A DNA stretch of 64,000 bases from an uncultured Acidobacteriota bacterium (lineage in GTDB: Bacteria > Acidobacteriota > UBA6911 > CAINFC01): the NCBI GenBank assembly GCA_903847975.1, contig CAINFC010000006.1, forward strand, positions 1-64,000, in the 5' to 3' direction. Position numbers and translations under genes: made by a program. Of this stretch, positions 38,233 to 46,401 are shown one piece after another (within the stretch, counting starts at the first letter, position 1; the number at the start of each line of letters is the position of its first letter). The notes under the pieces are model-generated. The model made no database searches and was not told the origin of the DNA. It was given only the letters and a program-made list of their open reading frames with translations.

Positions 38233-40833
38233 CTATTTGACGCCCTCTCCGCCGAAGGAATCCCAGAAGATGCGGACCAGGTCTTCCACCAGAGGATAGC
38301 AGGGGTTGCCGCCGACGCACTGATCATCGAAGGCGATCAGGGCCATTTCCTGGACCCTGGCGCGGAAGGCCTCCTCGGGAACGCCCGCTTCGCGGATGGA
38401 GGCAGGAACCCTCAATTCCGCCTTCAGCTTGGAAATAGCGGCGATGAGATTTTCCACCCCTTTTTCCGCGGTAGCTCCCGGAAATCCCAGGCTGGCCGCA
38501 ATTTCCGCATACCTCTCCTTGGCTTGGTGGTAGGGGTAGTTCGGAAAGGGCACGAACTTATTGGGCGGAGCGGCATTGTAGCGGATGACCGGAATCATGA
38601 CCATGGCATTGGCGCGACCGTGCGGGATATGGAAGGTCGCTCCGAGAATGTGGGCCAGGCAGTGGTTGATTCCCAGGAAGGCGTTGGTGAAAGCCATTCC
38701 GGCGATGGTGGAAGCGTTGTGCATTTTTTCGCGGGCCTTCATGTTCCTGCCGTCTTTGTAGGCGGTCGGAAGATATCCGAAGATCAGCTGGATCGCCTTT
38801 AATGCCAGGGGATCCGTGTAGTCGGAAGCGGCCACCGAAACAAAGGCCTCTACGGCATGGGCCAAAACATCCAGGCCCGTGTCGGCGGTTACCTCTGCGG
38901 GAACGGACAGGGTAAGATTCGGATCGATGATGGCCACGTCCGGTGTCAAGGCGTAGTCCGCCAGGGCGTATTTTGCCTGCTTCCTCGGATCGGTGACCAC
39001 GGTGAAGGCAGTGACTTCCGAGCCGGTTCCGCTGGTGGTCGGAATGGCGATAAGCCTGGCCTTCTTGCCCAGAGCGGGGTAGCGAACGATCCGCTTGCGG
39101 ATGTCCATGAAGCGCAACCGCAGGTCGTCGAAACTCATTTCCGGCTGCTCATAGAAGAGCCACATGGCCTTGGCGGCATCCAGAGGAGACCCTCCGCCAA
39201 CGGCGATGAGCAGGTCCGGCTCGAATTTGCGTATGGCCTCCACCCCTTTTTCCACGGTTTCCACGGTCGGATCCGGAGTGACATCGGAAAAGACTGCCGC
39301 CAGAATTCCCGCTTCCCGAAGATACTTTTCCAGCCTTTCGACGATCCCCTGGCGCATGGACGATCCGGAGCAGACAATGAACGCGCGCCGCGCTCCCATC
39401 TCCTTTATTTCATGACGGAAGAAGGTGTCCATGCATCCGGGCTCGAAATAGATGCGGGGCGGAACTCGAAACCATTTCATATTCAGCATTCTCCTGGATA
39501 CGCGCTTGATGTTCAGCAGGTGGGAGCAGGTCACGTTGTCCGTGGTGATGTTGCGCCCCCCGGCGCCGCAGCCCAGGGTGAGCGAAGGATGGATGCGGTT
39601 GTAAACGTCTCCGATCCCGCCGAAGGTAGACGGGCAATTGACCAGCAGTCGTCCGGCATTGATGGTTTCCCCGAACTGGCGGATCACTTCCTGGTTGCTG
39701 GAATACAGGGAAGCGGTGTGCCCCAGGCCGCCAAAGTGAGTCAGGTCGGTGCAAAGATTTACCCCCTCTTCCAGGCTGCGGACCACATAGAAGCCGAGAA
39801 TGGGACTCAACTTTTCGCGGGACAGGGGGTATTGGTCGCCGACCCCCTTGAGGCGCGCCACCAGAACCCGGGTTTCCGGAGGTGCGGAAATTCCCGCCAG
39901 CTCGGCGATTCGCTTGGGGGAGCGGCCGACCACCTTGGCAGACATGCTCTGCTTGTCCATGTCGATGGCTACCGATTGGACCTTGGCGATTTCCTCCGCT
40001 TTCAGAAAATAGGCACCCATCGATTCGAACTTGCGGATCACCGCCTTTTCTATTTCCGCATCCACGACAACCGCCTGCTCCGAAGCGCAAATCATGCCGT
40101 GGTCGAACGTTTTGCTGAGCAGGATGTCATTGACGGCCATATCGATGTCCGCCGATTTTTCGATGTAGACCGGAACGTTACCCGGTCCCACGCCGATGGC
40201 GGGAATGCCGGAAGAATAGGCGGCCTGTACCAGGCTGGTTCCTCCGGTGGCCAGGATAAGGGAGATTCCCGGATGGGTCATCAGGGCGTGGGTCAGCTCC
40301 CGGGAAGAGTGCTCCGTCCAGCGGATGCAGTAGTCGGGCGCCCCGGCGGCCAGCGCGGCCTCATAAACGATGCGCGCCGCTTCATTGGTGCATTTCAGAG
40401 CGTTTCGCGAACCGCAGATGATGATGGAATTGCGGGTCTTGAGAGAAAGGAGGCACTTGAAGAGCGTGGTGGAAGTAGGATTGGTGACCGGAATGATGCC
40501 CAGTATGATCCCCAGGGGTTCGGCGAATTCCATGATCCCGGTTTCGGTGTTGTCCTGAATGAGCCCGACGGTCTTCACGTCCCGAATGTCGTTGTAGACG
40601 TATTCGGTGGCGAACAGGTTCTTGATTACCTTGTCTTCAAAAAGGCCCATCCCGGTTTCATCGACCGCCATGCGGGCCAGTTCCAGGCGCTGCGCCGCGC
40701 CCGCCCGGGCGGCGGCATAAACAATCCGGTCGACATCTTCCTGGGAATACTGCGTGAAAAGCGCCGCGGCCTCGTTGGCCTGGCGCACCATTTCGTTGGC
40801 GATTTCGGTTACATCTCGTTTGGCGTTTTCCAT
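38233..40833 (-). CDS. adhE: Bifunctional acetaldehyde-CoA/alcohol dehydrogenase
   Basis: AdhE reduces acetyl-CoA to acetaldehyde and then to ethanol, consuming two NADH. The 866 residues show both halves. The N-terminal aldehyde dehydrogenase domain (about 1-440) has catalytic Cys249 in DHGMICASEQ. The C-terminal iron-dependent alcohol dehydrogenase (about 450-866) has GGGSPLDAAKAMW, IPTTSGTGSEVT and the metal-ligand region GINHCLAHILGATFHIPHG. The start at 40833 (MENAKRD) is behind GGGATACG. Length matches E. coli AdhE. Its place inside a signalling operon, between a STAS protein and a binding protein, is unusual and ties fermentative redox balance to that pathway. Confidence 0.96.
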   Translation of the reverse strand: MENAKRDVTEIANEMVRQANEAAALFTQYSQEDVDRIVYAAARAGAAQRLELARMAVDETGMGLFEDKVIKNLFATEYVYNDIRDVKTVGLIQDNTETGIMEFAEPLGIILGIIPVTNPTSTTLFKCLLSLKTRNSIIICGSRNALKCTNEAARIVYEAALAAGAPDYCIRWTEHSSRELTHALMTHPGISLILATGGTSLVQAAYSSGIPAIGVGPGNVPVYIEKSADIDMAVNDILLSKTFDHGMICASEQAVVVDAEIEKAVIRKFESMGAYFLKAEEIAKVQSVAIDMDKQSMSAKVVGRSPKRIAELAGISAPPETRVLVARLKGVGDQYPLSREKLSPILGFYVVRSLEEGVNLCTDLTHFGGLGHTASLYSSNQEVIRQFGETINAGRLLVNCPSTFGGIGDVYNRIHPSLTLGCGAGGRNITTDNVTCSHLLNIKRVSRRMLNMKWFRVPPRIYFEPGCMDTFFRHEIKEMGARRAFIVCSGSSMRQGIVERLEKYLREAGILAAVFSDVTPDPTVETVEKGVEAIRKFEPDLLIAVGGGSPLDAAKAMWLFYEQPEMSFDDLRLRFMDIRKRIVRYPALGKKARLIAIPTTSGTGSEVTAFTVVTDPRKQAKYALADYALTPDVAIIDPNLTLSVPAEVTADTGLDVLAHAVEAFVSVAASDYTDPLALKAIQLIFGYLPTAYKDGRNMKAREKMHNASTIAGMAFTNAFLGINHCLAHILGATFHIPHGRANAMVMIPVIRYNAAPPNKFVPFPNYPYHQAKERYAEIAASLGFPGATAEKGVENLIAAISKLKAELRVPASIREAGVPEEAFRARVQEMALIAFDDQCVGGNPCYPLVEDLVRIFWDSFGGEGVK

Positions 40834-40855
40834 ATTCGTATCCCGATAGGGTTCC

Positions 40856-41227
40856 TCATGATAGCAGGACGGATGGTTGGGGCGGCGGGAAGGTTTCGAG
40901 GGCGGAAGCATCATCCTGCTGCAGGTTGAAGGCCGCCTCGAAAGCCGCCAGTTTGAAAATCTTGTAAACGGCTGGCTGGGCGCGAATCATGGCCAGTTTC
41001 TTCCCTTTGGCGGTCAGGTTTTTATAAGCCTGAACCAGAAGGCGCAGACCGGCGCTGCTGATAAAATCAACCTGCGCCAGATCGAGGATGACCCCGATTC
41101 CGCTGTGCTCGACGGCCTGCAGCATCTGGGGGGCAATTTCGGCTTCGCCGCCGGTGTCCAGGCGGCCGGCAAGGGTGATCCGGATAATTTCAGGGTGGTC
41201 GGGGTGAGGCTGGAATTCGATTTTCAT
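40856..41227 (-). CDS. STAS-domain protein, first gene of the signalling operon
   Basis: A single STAS domain of 123 residues. The phosphosite region is FISSAGLRLLVQAYKNL (about 55-71). It differs from the second STAS protein at the far end of the operon in having a longer acidic/proline C-terminal tail. The ATG at 41227 follows AAGGAAT. It stands 22 bases before adhE and about 70 bases after a plausible promoter. It probably is a second antagonist for the same RsbW-like kinase, or competes with the first. Confidence 0.9.
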   Translation of the reverse strand: MKIEFQPHPDHPEIIRITLAGRLDTGGEAEIAPQMLQAVEHSGIGVILDLAQVDFISSAGLRLLVQAYKNLTAKGKKLAMIRAQPAVYKIFKLAAFEAAFNLQQDDASALETFPPPQPSVLLS

Positions 41228-41298
41228 ATTCCTTCTTTCTAGGCCGGAAAGCACCCGGTTGTTTCGGTGCCCCGGTCATTGTCTATGGCAACCGCAAG

Positions 41299-41327
41299 AG
41301 AATATAGAAAAAAAGTGGTTTTTTCAA
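41299..41327 (-). promoter_or_regulatory. Probable promoter of the nine-gene operon
   Basis: On the minus strand TTGAAA (41322-41327) is followed 17 bases later by TATTCT (41299-41304); an overlapping TATATT two bases upstream could serve with a shorter spacer. The region is AT-rich compared with its surroundings. The leader to the STAS gene would be about 65 bases. An A/T run in the spacer may be regulatory. Confidence 0.45.
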
Positions 41328-41392
41328 GGAGCACGGATATCTTTTCTTCGCAACGGGTGAGGCCGGGCACACCCGTCGGTATGCCATGTGTT

Positions 41393-42409
41393 TCAGGGTT
41401 TTGCGGAGCGGAAAAGATGCAGTTGCCATAGGTCCCGGTCGGTCTGTTGCAGAATGGGCGCCACGGCCAGGCAGCCGGCATACCCCAGGTTCTTTTTCAG
41501 AGCGTAGAGTTCCTCAAAAAGATCGGACACCTCCGGATCCTGCGGAAGTGGAAGGCCGTTTTCCTTGAAAAAAAGCAGCCCTTTGGCTTTCAGAGAAAGC
41601 TCCGCATGTACCCGCACGTAGCACACCATGTCGGCCAGCATTTCTCCGGGAAAGTGCTCCTTGAGGGTCTGCAGGTAGTCGCCGATCCGGGAATTCCGCA
41701 CCTGGCCGCCGCAGATAATATCCAGAAGGGCCACGTCGGAATCGAAACTTTCCCGGAGCCACGACTTCAGCTTGGCTTCGCTTCTGGTAAAGGCGACCAG
41801 GATAACGGGAGGTACGACCAGGAGGAGAACCAGCGTGGCCGTCACCGGGGCTAAAACGAAATGGTTAAACAGGGAGTGGAGCAGGGCGGCCACGGCCAGC
41901 CCGGAAAGCAGGGCAGCCGGAAGACGGTACTGGCGGAGTTCCAGGAGGTCTATGGTCAGAACGGCCGCCAGGGCGGTCATACCGCTGTGCATCAGCGCGG
42001 TGCCGAAGCCGCGCACCGCCCACAGCAGAAGGTTTTTCTCCGACCAGGTCAAAAGGTAGAAAATGTTTTCCAGGAAGGCAAAACCGGCACCGATCAGGGC
42101 GCCGTAAATGGTAGCATCCACAAGGAATCCGATCTTCTTTCTGCGAAACAGCCAATAAAGAAAGGTGCCCTTGGTGAGCTCTTCGATGACCGGCGCGATA
42201 TATCGGGGGTATTGGGATTCCACACCGGGAAAAAGAAAGAACAGCGACCGGTAAATTCCCAGGCTAAGGCCGGCGGAGGCCAACCCGGCAAGGAAGCAGG
42301 CGCCCAGCATTCTCCAGGGGGTCAGCTTGTACCCATCCATCAGGACCAGGCCCAGCACAAAGCCGAGCACGGGAAACAGGCTGATGGCTGCCTTGGGCCA
42401 CTCGCTCAT
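41393..42409 (-). CDS. PrsW-type intramembrane protease
   Basis: Polytopic membrane protein of 338 residues in the PrsW (M82, glutamic-type) family. The paired glutamates are in APVIEELTKG (Glu76, Glu77), with GAGFAFLEN (Glu114) and later histidine-containing helices (ALMHSGMTAL, HSLFNHFVLAP). In Bacillus, PrsW makes the first cut in the anti-sigma factor RsiW. A soluble C-terminal part of about 100 residues follows the membrane domain. Start and upstream stop overlap as ATGA with the zinc-peptidase gene, so the two proteases are coupled. The substrate is not identifiable here. Confidence 0.9.
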   Translation of the reverse strand: MSEWPKAAISLFPVLGFVLGLVLMDGYKLTPWRMLGACFLAGLASAGLSLGIYRSLFFLFPGVESQYPRYIAPVIEELTKGTFLYWLFRRKKIGFLVDATIYGALIGAGFAFLENIFYLLTWSEKNLLLWAVRGFGTALMHSGMTALAAVLTIDLLELRQYRLPAALLSGLAVAALLHSLFNHFVLAPVTATLVLLLVVPPVILVAFTRSEAKLKSWLRESFDSDVALLDIICGGQVRNSRIGDYLQTLKEHFPGEMLADMVCYVRVHAELSLKAKGLLFFKENGLPLPQDPEVSDLFEELYALKKNLGYAGCLAVAPILQQTDRDLWQLHLFRSAKP

Positions 42410-45333
42410 TGAATCCTCATGGATACCATCCACCCGTTGGTCGGCGGCGCGCCTTTTTCATATGCGCGTGCCAGTCCGGCCGAGAAGGTGAATTGATAAT
42501 GAGAAACCGCCATGGTATGAAAATCAACCTGCCCGCCGGTGTTGAGCAGGCTGCGGCGGAAGGCCGAATCGGTAAAATCGACACACAAGGCGGTGGCAAA
42601 CAGCGATGGCTTGATCCAGTTGAGGAAAAACAGGGGAGAACCTGCGCCGTGCAGCAGAATAGGGGGGAGACTCCACTCCAGCTGAAAGCGGTCGAAATGA
42701 TTGCCGGCCACATCATCGATTTCTCTGCCCGGAAAGCGCAGGTAATCGCGATAGCGCTTTTCATCCAGGTGGTCCACCCAGTTGTTTCCGAATCCCCCAA
42801 AATAAAAATTGGCGAAGGGGTATTGCCTTTTTCCGTATGACTTGCCGACACTGTTTCGGATCCACACCGAGGAGTGAGGAATGGGCAGCTGGAAGCCGTA
42901 ATCCAGATGGGCGGTCAGCCGGGGGTAAAGGTTGCGGTCCACCATCTGGCTGCCGAAGGAAAGCCGAACCCGGTATCCTTTCTCATCCTCCACCGATCCG
43001 AGAGACCTCCGGAAAAACCGGTAGTCGAGCCTGGCCCCGAAAGAAAGCATTTTGTCGAAGCCGGCATCAATGTTCTGGTATTCCGGCAACTTGTCCAGGC
43101 CGCGATAATAATCGGCATAAAAAGTGTAGTCCAGATACCGGTTGGGTTCATCAAATATCAGGTATTTCTGGTACTCCCCGCCTACGTACAATCCTTTGCG
43201 GCTCGTTTTCCTTGGGCCGAAGAGGTCGTAGAAGTCGGAATAGTTATAGGCGCCCTTCAGCTTCCATTCCCAATGGTTAAATTCACTTTTCCAGTGGATT
43301 CGCTCCCGGGAAAGCAGCTGGCCCGCAGGCGAATAAGATAAGGTGGTATCCAGCCGGTTCAGCATCAGGGAATCCGACAGGTGAAAGTTGATTCCCGGAG
43401 CGGCTGTGTTTTTGTACCCTTCCAACGTCGGATACCCATAGTCAAATTTGAAATCCTTGATCCAGCGATATCGGGATGCATGCAGGAAAGCCGGCTCTCC
43501 GGCTTTTGCGGTGGGGGAGCCGGACCCCCATTCCTTGACGGACGGGTGTCGCTCAACGATACTCTGCCCCAGAAAGCGGATGGAGTTGATTTTATCGACC
43601 GGCTGGTCGGACAGCAGGACCGGGATAAGGCCGGTGTCCGTGTAGCGGAACGCCAGCAGGGATCCGGCCCCGATCCATATCGGGCAGAACATCCCGGTTT
43701 CCGTATTGGTTACGGGTTCGGTTTTCCCGCTGGCAAGATGATGACGGTAAATATTGGCAACGCCGGAATAGTAGGAGCTGCCGTACAGGTAAGCGCCGTC
43801 CGGGGAAAAAGTAAACGCGGAGGGCGTGCTGTCGTCGAAGTCGGAGATTACCTTGATTTTTTCCTGGCCCTGCCGCAGTGCCTCTACATCCATGACCGCC
43901 AGGGACTGCTGCCCGCTGAGCCGGTTCAGGACCAGGGCCAGTGACTTTCCGTCCGGCGACATGCTGAGGTCGAATCCGCTGGTTCCGTAGGGCCAGGTGA
44001 GGATCTGATTCCAATGCCGGTAAGGCCGCGGAATGCGAACCAGGGTGGCAAAGCCGTTGTCATGGCGGACACCCCAAAGGGCTCCATCGACCGGGTGGAC
44101 GACCAGGTCGCCTACCCGCGCATCCTTGATGAGGGTGGTTGATTTTTTTCCGTCTACGCCCACGGACCGAAGGTCCCGCCAGTCATTGTTGTCGGCAGTA
44201 TAAAACAGCGTCCTGGTTCCGGGATCGTAGGCCAGGGAAGTCACGTTATGTAAGGAAGGACCTTTGACATCGGCGATTTTTCTCAGTTGCCCGCTGGCAA
44301 TATCCATTGCTGCCAGGTGGGCAACCTGACCCGGGTAGTTGACGCCAAGGTAAAGTTCACGGGTAGAGGAATCAAAATAGGCCCGGGAAAGCCCCCCAAT
44401 GGACTGCGAAGTGATGGGGCGGAAGTCAGTCGTCGGGTTTTCCCTTATTTTTTTCAGGTTGTCCTGCTGGAACTCTTTCTCCCAGCGGCCCCAATCCTTC
44501 CAGGCCGCATCGATCGGCAGGCCGAAGACTTTCTGGAACTGGGAAACGAAATAAGCTTTGCTGCCGCTGGTTCGCTTCACCCATTGAAGCAGGCTCTCCG
44601 GTCCGTACTTCAACCCGAGATATCCAAAAAAGCGGGTACCGTAAAAATAGGGGATTGCCATACCTCGAAAATCGGTTTTGCCGCCTACGGCATCCAGGCC
44701 CAGGCGATCCAACAGGGCCTTGTTCTCGGCAATTCGGGTTCGAAACATCATTTCATCGTAGCCACCGAACAGCCGGCCGCTTCCCCCGGTGCGCCAGGTT
44801 TCCATGAAGACGGCAATCCCTTCGAGGTACCACCCGGGGGCCATGGCTCTCGGAGAGGTCAGGAATGCGTACCCGAAAGAAATTGGATTCGACTCCGTCG
44901 GCATCACCTTGCCCATGAAAATTTTTCGGAAGAGGTGGTCCCTTCCTGCCGCCTGGTCCATGGTAACGATATGTGCCAGTTCATGATTCATGATGTAATT
45001 GATGCGCTCCGTGGCCGGCAGGGTTTCAAAAACAAAACGCTGCGGCGCGACGGCGGTGGTGATGTTATTTTTGGGGATCGATCCGGCCGCTCCATTCAGA
45101 TAATCCTTGATGTCGTAAACCAGGACGGACATTTTACCGTCCGGTTCGTATTGGAACTGATCCCGGTAAAGCTTCAAGGCGTTTTCGAACGTGCGGGCGA
45201 CATGATCCACCAGGTAGGATTGAGCCTGCCCGAAATAAAGAAGCCGGAGGTTGTCGCTTTCCCGCAGATAAAACTGGGCTTGCAAAGGTGTGACGCAGAA
45301 GAGGAACAGGAGCGCCCACTTGGCGATTCTCAT
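42406..45333 (-). CDS. Exported zinc peptidase-like protein with propeller and C-terminal barrel
   Basis: Protein of 975 residues with a signal peptide (1-19, PLQAQ). A gluzincin-type metalloprotease domain (peptidase MA clan) has His117-Glu118-Leu-Ala-His121 and the third ligand Glu171 in GWYLEGIAVFMETW. From about 300 to 620 it carries TolB-like propeller repeats (for example SMSPDGKSLALVLN, TFSPDGAYLYGSSY). The last 320 residues alternate aromatic and polar positions like outer-membrane beta strands (LDYTFYADYYRG, RYLDYTFY). It resembles the peptidase-propeller-barrel proteins of Bacteroidota and Acidobacteriota. It probably sits in the outer membrane with the peptidase in the periplasm. 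It overlaps prsW by four bases. Confidence 0.85.
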   Translation of the reverse strand: MRIAKWALLFLFCVTPLQAQFYLRESDNLRLLYFGQAQSYLVDHVARTFENALKLYRDQFQYEPDGKMSVLVYDIKDYLNGAAGSIPKNNITTAVAPQRFVFETLPATERINYIMNHELAHIVTMDQAAGRDHLFRKIFMGKVMPTESNPISFGYAFLTSPRAMAPGWYLEGIAVFMETWRTGGSGRLFGGYDEMMFRTRIAENKALLDRLGLDAVGGKTDFRGMAIPYFYGTRFFGYLGLKYGPESLLQWVKRTSGSKAYFVSQFQKVFGLPIDAAWKDWGRWEKEFQQDNLKKIRENPTTDFRPITSQSIGGLSRAYFDSSTRELYLGVNYPGQVAHLAAMDIASGQLRKIADVKGPSLHNVTSLAYDPGTRTLFYTADNNDWRDLRSVGVDGKKSTTLIKDARVGDLVVHPVDGALWGVRHDNGFATLVRIPRPYRHWNQILTWPYGTSGFDLSMSPDGKSLALVLNRLSGQQSLAVMDVEALRQGQEKIKVISDFDDSTPSAFTFSPDGAYLYGSSYYSGVANIYRHHLASGKTEPVTNTETGMFCPIWIGAGSLLAFRYTDTGLIPVLLSDQPVDKINSIRFLGQSIVERHPSVKEWGSGSPTAKAGEPAFLHASRYRWIKDFKFDYGYPTLEGYKNTAAPGINFHLSDSLMLNRLDTTLSYSPAGQLLSRERIHWKSEFNHWEWKLKGAYNYSDFYDLFGPRKTSRKGLYVGGEYQKYLIFDEPNRYLDYTFYADYYRGLDKLPEYQNIDAGFDKMLSFGARLDYRFFRRSLGSVEDEKGYRVRLSFGSQMVDRNLYPRLTAHLDYGFQLPIPHSSVWIRNSVGKSYGKRQYPFANFYFGGFGNNWVDHLDEKRYRDYLRFPGREIDDVAGNHFDRFQLEWSLPPILLHGAGSPLFFLNWIKPSLFATALCVDFTDSAFRRSLLNTGGQVDFHTMAVSHYQFTFSAGLARAYEKGAPPTNGWMVSMRIQ

Positions 45334-45381
45334 GGGGAAAATCTTTCTTCCGCTCTAAGCTTCCAATCGTGGGAAACGAAT

Positions 45382-45407
45382 GGAAAGGGGGCGGATACCC
45401 CCTTCCC
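45382..45407 (-). other. Stable 10-bp hairpin between repeat-protein and peptidase genes
   Basis: On the minus strand GGGAAGGGGG and CCCCCTTTCC pair over ten base pairs (one G-U) around the loop TATCCG. No T-run follows, so it is not a standard intrinsic terminator. It lies between two co-directional genes and could pause transcription or protect the mRNA 3' end of the repeat gene. Confidence 0.5.
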
Positions 45408-45445
45408 ATCCGAAGTTCAATGGTGGCCCTGCCGGCTGGGCTTTT

Positions 45446-46321
45446 TTAAATAACGATGTTCGGATTGGCCAGAACGGACTGGAAGCCGGGATTGGCCAGA
45501 ACCGACTGGAAGTTCGGATTGGCCAGCACCGACTGGAAATTGGGGTTGGCCAGCACCGACTGGAAGTTCGGATTGGCCAGAACCGACTGGAAATTGGGAT
45601 TGGCCAGCACCGACTGAAAATTGGGGTTGGCCAGAACCGACTGGAAGTTCGGATTCGCCAGGACAGACTGGAAATTGGGATTGGCCAGAACGGACTGGAA
45701 GCCGGGATTGGCCAGAACCGACTGGAAGTTGGGATTGGCCAGCACCGACTGGAAATTGGGATTGGCTAAAACGGACTGGAAATTCGGATTGGCGGAAACC
45801 GAGTTGTTATTCGGGTTGGCCAGCACCGACTGGAAGTTGGGATTGGCCAGCACCGACTGGAAATTGGGATTGGCCAGCACCGATTGAAAGTTGGGATTGG
45901 CCAGCAGGCTTTGGAACTGCGGATTGGCCAGCACCGATTGAAATCCCGGGTTGGCAAAAGCGGACTGAAAGTTGGGATTGGCCAGCACCGACTGGAAGTT
46001 GGGATTGGCCAGCACCGATTGGAAGTTGGGATTGGAGCAGACCGACACGAAGCCGGGATTGGAAAGGACCTGACGGAACTCTTTGTTTTTCAGAGCGGTC
46101 TGCACCTGGTCATTCTGCAGCAGAGTCTGCACTTCCGGATTCTGCAGGAGCACATCTTTGTCGGTCACCTGGGTGGAACGGTAGCGTTCCGCTCTCTGTA
46201 CCCCGCCCATGGTGCCGGCGGTGCCTTCTTCCGTGGGCCCGGGAAAAAAGTAGGCCAGGCAGCCAACCACCAATAACGCAAGAACGGTAAAGAACGCAAA
46301 GTAAATTTGCTTTCGGCTCAT
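45446..46321 (-). CDS. Probable lipoprotein built of NPNFQSVLA nonapeptide repeats
   Basis: Protein of 291 residues of unknown family. The N-terminus is a hydrophobic signal (RKQIYFAFFTVLALL) that ends in VVGC, fitting a lipobox with lipidated Cys21; a simple membrane anchor is the alternative. After a 35-residue linker come three degenerate nine-residue units (NPEVQTLLQ, NDQVQTALK, NKEFRQVLS) and then 22 near-perfect units with consensus N-P-N-F-Q-S-V-L-A, ending NPNIVI. The third position is N, G or Q, and one unit (NPNNNSVSA) is aberrant. The pattern of Phe, Val and Leu every nine residues suggests short helices in a solenoid; the NP-x-F-x-x-L-L flavour recalls STI1/ubiquilin motifs. It lies between an ABC transporter ATPase and a secreted peptidase on the same strand. 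I know no described family with this repeat. Confidence 0.85.
   Translation of the reverse strand: MSRKQIYFAFFTVLALLVVGCLAYFFPGPTEEGTAGTMGGVQRAERYRSTQVTDKDVLLQNPEVQTLLQNDQVQTALKNKEFRQVLSNPGFVSVCSNPNFQSVLANPNFQSVLANPNFQSAFANPGFQSVLANPQFQSLLANPNFQSVLANPNFQSVLANPNFQSVLANPNNNSVSANPNFQSVLANPNFQSVLANPNFQSVLANPGFQSVLANPNFQSVLANPNFQSVLANPNFQSVLANPNFQSVLANPNFQSVLANPNFQSVLANPNFQSVLANPGFQSVLANPNIVI
45467..46060 (-). repeat. 22 tandem copies of a 27-bp coding repeat
   Basis: Exactly 22 units of 27 bases within the nonapeptide-repeat gene; three weaker units continue to 46141. Units differ mostly at synonymous positions. Units 1-3 (45467-45547) and 9-11 (45683-45763) match over 81 bases with two differences, which shows a past duplication of a 216-base block. 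Confidence 0.95.
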
Positions 46322-46401
46322 AAACTCCTCACCCTGAAAAAAGTTGTGAAACCTGCTCCTGAGAGTTTAGCATTTTCATTAAATTCAAACCAGCAAAATC
46401 G

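Noticed and set aside
45380-45769. Plus-strand open frame through the repeats
   Set aside because: It exists only because 27 is a multiple of three; it has no ribosome site or start context and the minus-strand gene has a signal peptide.
45467-46060. Possible CRISPR array because of regular 27-base repeats
   Set aside because: The units are contiguous without spacers, keep one reading frame and encode a clear protein repeat. No cas gene is nearby.
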